Assembly: GCA_016711125.1 (NCBI GenBank)
Contig: JADJTQ010000005.1
Coordinates: 124,001-188,000, forward strand
Length of the DNA: 64,000 nucleotides
Direction of reading: 5' to 3'
From: Saprospiraceae bacterium
GTDB lineage: Bacteria; Bacteroidota; Bacteroidia; Chitinophagales; Saprospiraceae
In this document: piece after piece, positions 63,062-64,000 of the stretch
Position numbering within the stretch: the stretch's first letter is position 1
How the letters are laid out: each line of letters opens with the position of its first letter
Position numbers and translations under genes: made by a program
The notes under the pieces: generated by a model
Databases searched by the model: none
Told to the model about the DNA's origin: nothing
Seen by the model: the letters and a program-made list of their open reading frames with translations, nothing else

Positions 63062-64000
63062 CTTATCAAAAGTGCCGAAAAAAAGAGCGGGATTTTTGTG
63101 GCTGCTTCCAGAACGGCGTAGTTCGAAAGTCCAGCATCGGACAGAGCCTTCAGTTCCCGGTGCAGGCTATAGCCGTATAGCCACAGAAACTCCGGGGTAT
63201 CGGAGCCTGACATAATTTTGCCACCGGCATCATAGATGGCCTTGATAAGTTTGTTCCTTATATCAAGCCATTTTTTACGCTGCGAAAGTGGAACGTCATT
63301 AATTTTTGTCTTTTTCAGATATCCTATGTAAAAGTCCTGGACGGCTTTTGGGTAAAATTTGAAGTCTGGTTGGTTGCGGATCGATGCTTCACTTCTCGGC
63401 AATGCAAATGTATTTTTCATAAAATGCTGCGTAGGATCAACAAATGGATTTGCTGCAACCGTTTTCCGGGCAAGTTCCGGAATTTTGGATTCATCGATAT
63501 AGTCAAGGCTTTTCCAGTTTTCCGGATTGTAAACATACAGGTCGGAAATTGAGCCTTTCATGGGAGCATCATCGCTTAAAAGCATTTCAAGATACCCATC
63601 GAGATGCTCGATTTGTTGTTTCGCCATTAGAGCGCGTTCAACACCCACAAAACGGCTATCGGCATGGCCTACAACGGGAATATTCTGTTTTGCAGCTTCG
63701 TCTATAGCAGCTTCATAGACCTGTGCATCAATGAAGGTCGTTATTTTTATAAAATCGAATCCCAAGGTTTTGGATATTCGCACCGCTTCTCTGGCTTCTT
63801 CGGCTGTGGTCACCACGAAATCGTTGCCTTGTTCTTTCCCGGTAAGATGTGGACTTGCCGCATATATTACCGGTGCGACTATGTGCGCTTTTCCGGATCG
63901 CTCGCGCAAAACAAGCTGTTCGGGAGTGCCTATCATGAACCGTATCGTTGTCACCCCGTTAGCAACCATGACTTTAAGTTCGTCTTCGGCAATTGTATCC
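63016..64000 (-). CDS. Amidohydrolase family protein (N-terminus beyond window)
   Basis: The frame is open to the right edge, so the ATG at 63969 is not the true start. The visible part of the TIM barrel has VANGVTTIRFMIGTPEQLVLR, FDFIKITTFIDAQVYEAAIDEA, NIPVVGHADSRFVG (metal/catalytic His), QQIEHLDGYLEM (His) and KIMSGSDTPEFLWLYG (catalytic Asp). The HxH of the N-terminal strand is outside. Family members hydrolyse amide or ester bonds of small molecules and the protein may be exported; substrate unknown. Confidence 0.85.
   Translation of the reverse strand, partial: DTIAEDELKVMVANGVTTIRFMIGTPEQLVLRERSGKAHIVAPVIYAASPHLTGKEQGNDFVVTTAEEAREAVRISKTLGFDFIKITTFIDAQVYEAAIDEAAKQNIPVVGHADSRFVGVERALMAKQQIEHLDGYLEMLLSDDAPMKGSISDLYVYNPENWKSLDYIDESKIPELARKTVAANPFVDPTQHFMKNTFALPRSEASIRNQPDFKFYPKAVQDFYIGYLKKTKINDVPLSQRKKWLDIRNKLIKAIYDAGGKIMSGSDTPEFLWLYGYSLHRELKALSDAGLSNYAVLEAATKIPLFFSALLIRWEPSKRANKRIWFY

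Overview
The window is bacterial DNA from the phylum Bacteroidota, most like a free-living, polymer-degrading member of the Saprospiria or Cytophagia type. The evidence is a SusC/SusD pair, secreted proteins with type IX secretion (T9SS) C-terminal sorting domains, 7TMR-DISM sensor kinases with LytTR regulators, a FISUMP-type domain, many CBM9/GH2/sialidase-like secreted proteins and long intergenic gaps. Genus and species cannot be told from the sequence.

Layout. (1) 1-2.7 kb: the end of a NodU/CmcH-type carbamoyltransferase followed by the tiny DUF5989 protein and an SxtJ-like membrane protein, converging on a sulfotransferase; this looks like the edge of a glycan or natural-product modification cluster. 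(2) 2.9-11.1 kb, all on the minus strand: an outer-membrane barrel, a haloperoxidase-like fragment, two paralogous 7TMR-DISM histidine kinases, and between them a receiver/LytS-type kinase and a LytTR response regulator. (3) 11.1-15.5 kb: a duplicated block (start of the barrel gene, intergenic region, S74-type secreted gene) with decayed FISUMP and DUF1566 genes in between. (4) 15.5-22.2 kb: divergent small-molecule (probably sugar or polyol) catabolic cluster with two TIM-barrel isomerase/epimerases, an alpha/beta hydrolase, a large FAD oxidoreductase and a sodium:solute symporter. (5) 22.3-34 kb: secreted and hypothetical proteins, a polysaccharide deacetylase, a permuted NlpC/P60-like protein and two related T9SS surface proteins. 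(6) 34-56 kb: START-domain protein, AraC regulator and a carbohydrate-utilisation region (propeller/toroid protein, DHDPS/NAL-like aldolase, SusD, SusC, a polytopic membrane protein, sialidase-like protein, metallophosphatase, GH2 glycosidase, esterase, CBM9 protein). (7) 57-64 kb: tRNA-Ser(UGA) with a strong terminator, then a methyltransferase, a Tat-exported isochorismatase-like hydrolase, a NIPSNAP-like protein, an alpha/beta-hydrolase pseudogene and the C-terminal part of an amidohydrolase running off the end.

An important caveat is that about a dozen otherwise well-conserved genes (both histidine kinases, both sugar isomerases, SusC, GH2, esterase, a T9SS protein, the amidohydrolase and others) are split by 1-base, usually homopolymer, indels. 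The other frame continues the same protein without loss, so most of these look like sequencing or assembly errors rather than real gene death. A few loci (FISUMP, CBM9, the second S74 copy, the alpha/beta hydrolase at 62 kb) also carry larger deletions, nonsense codons or several lesions and look truly decayed.
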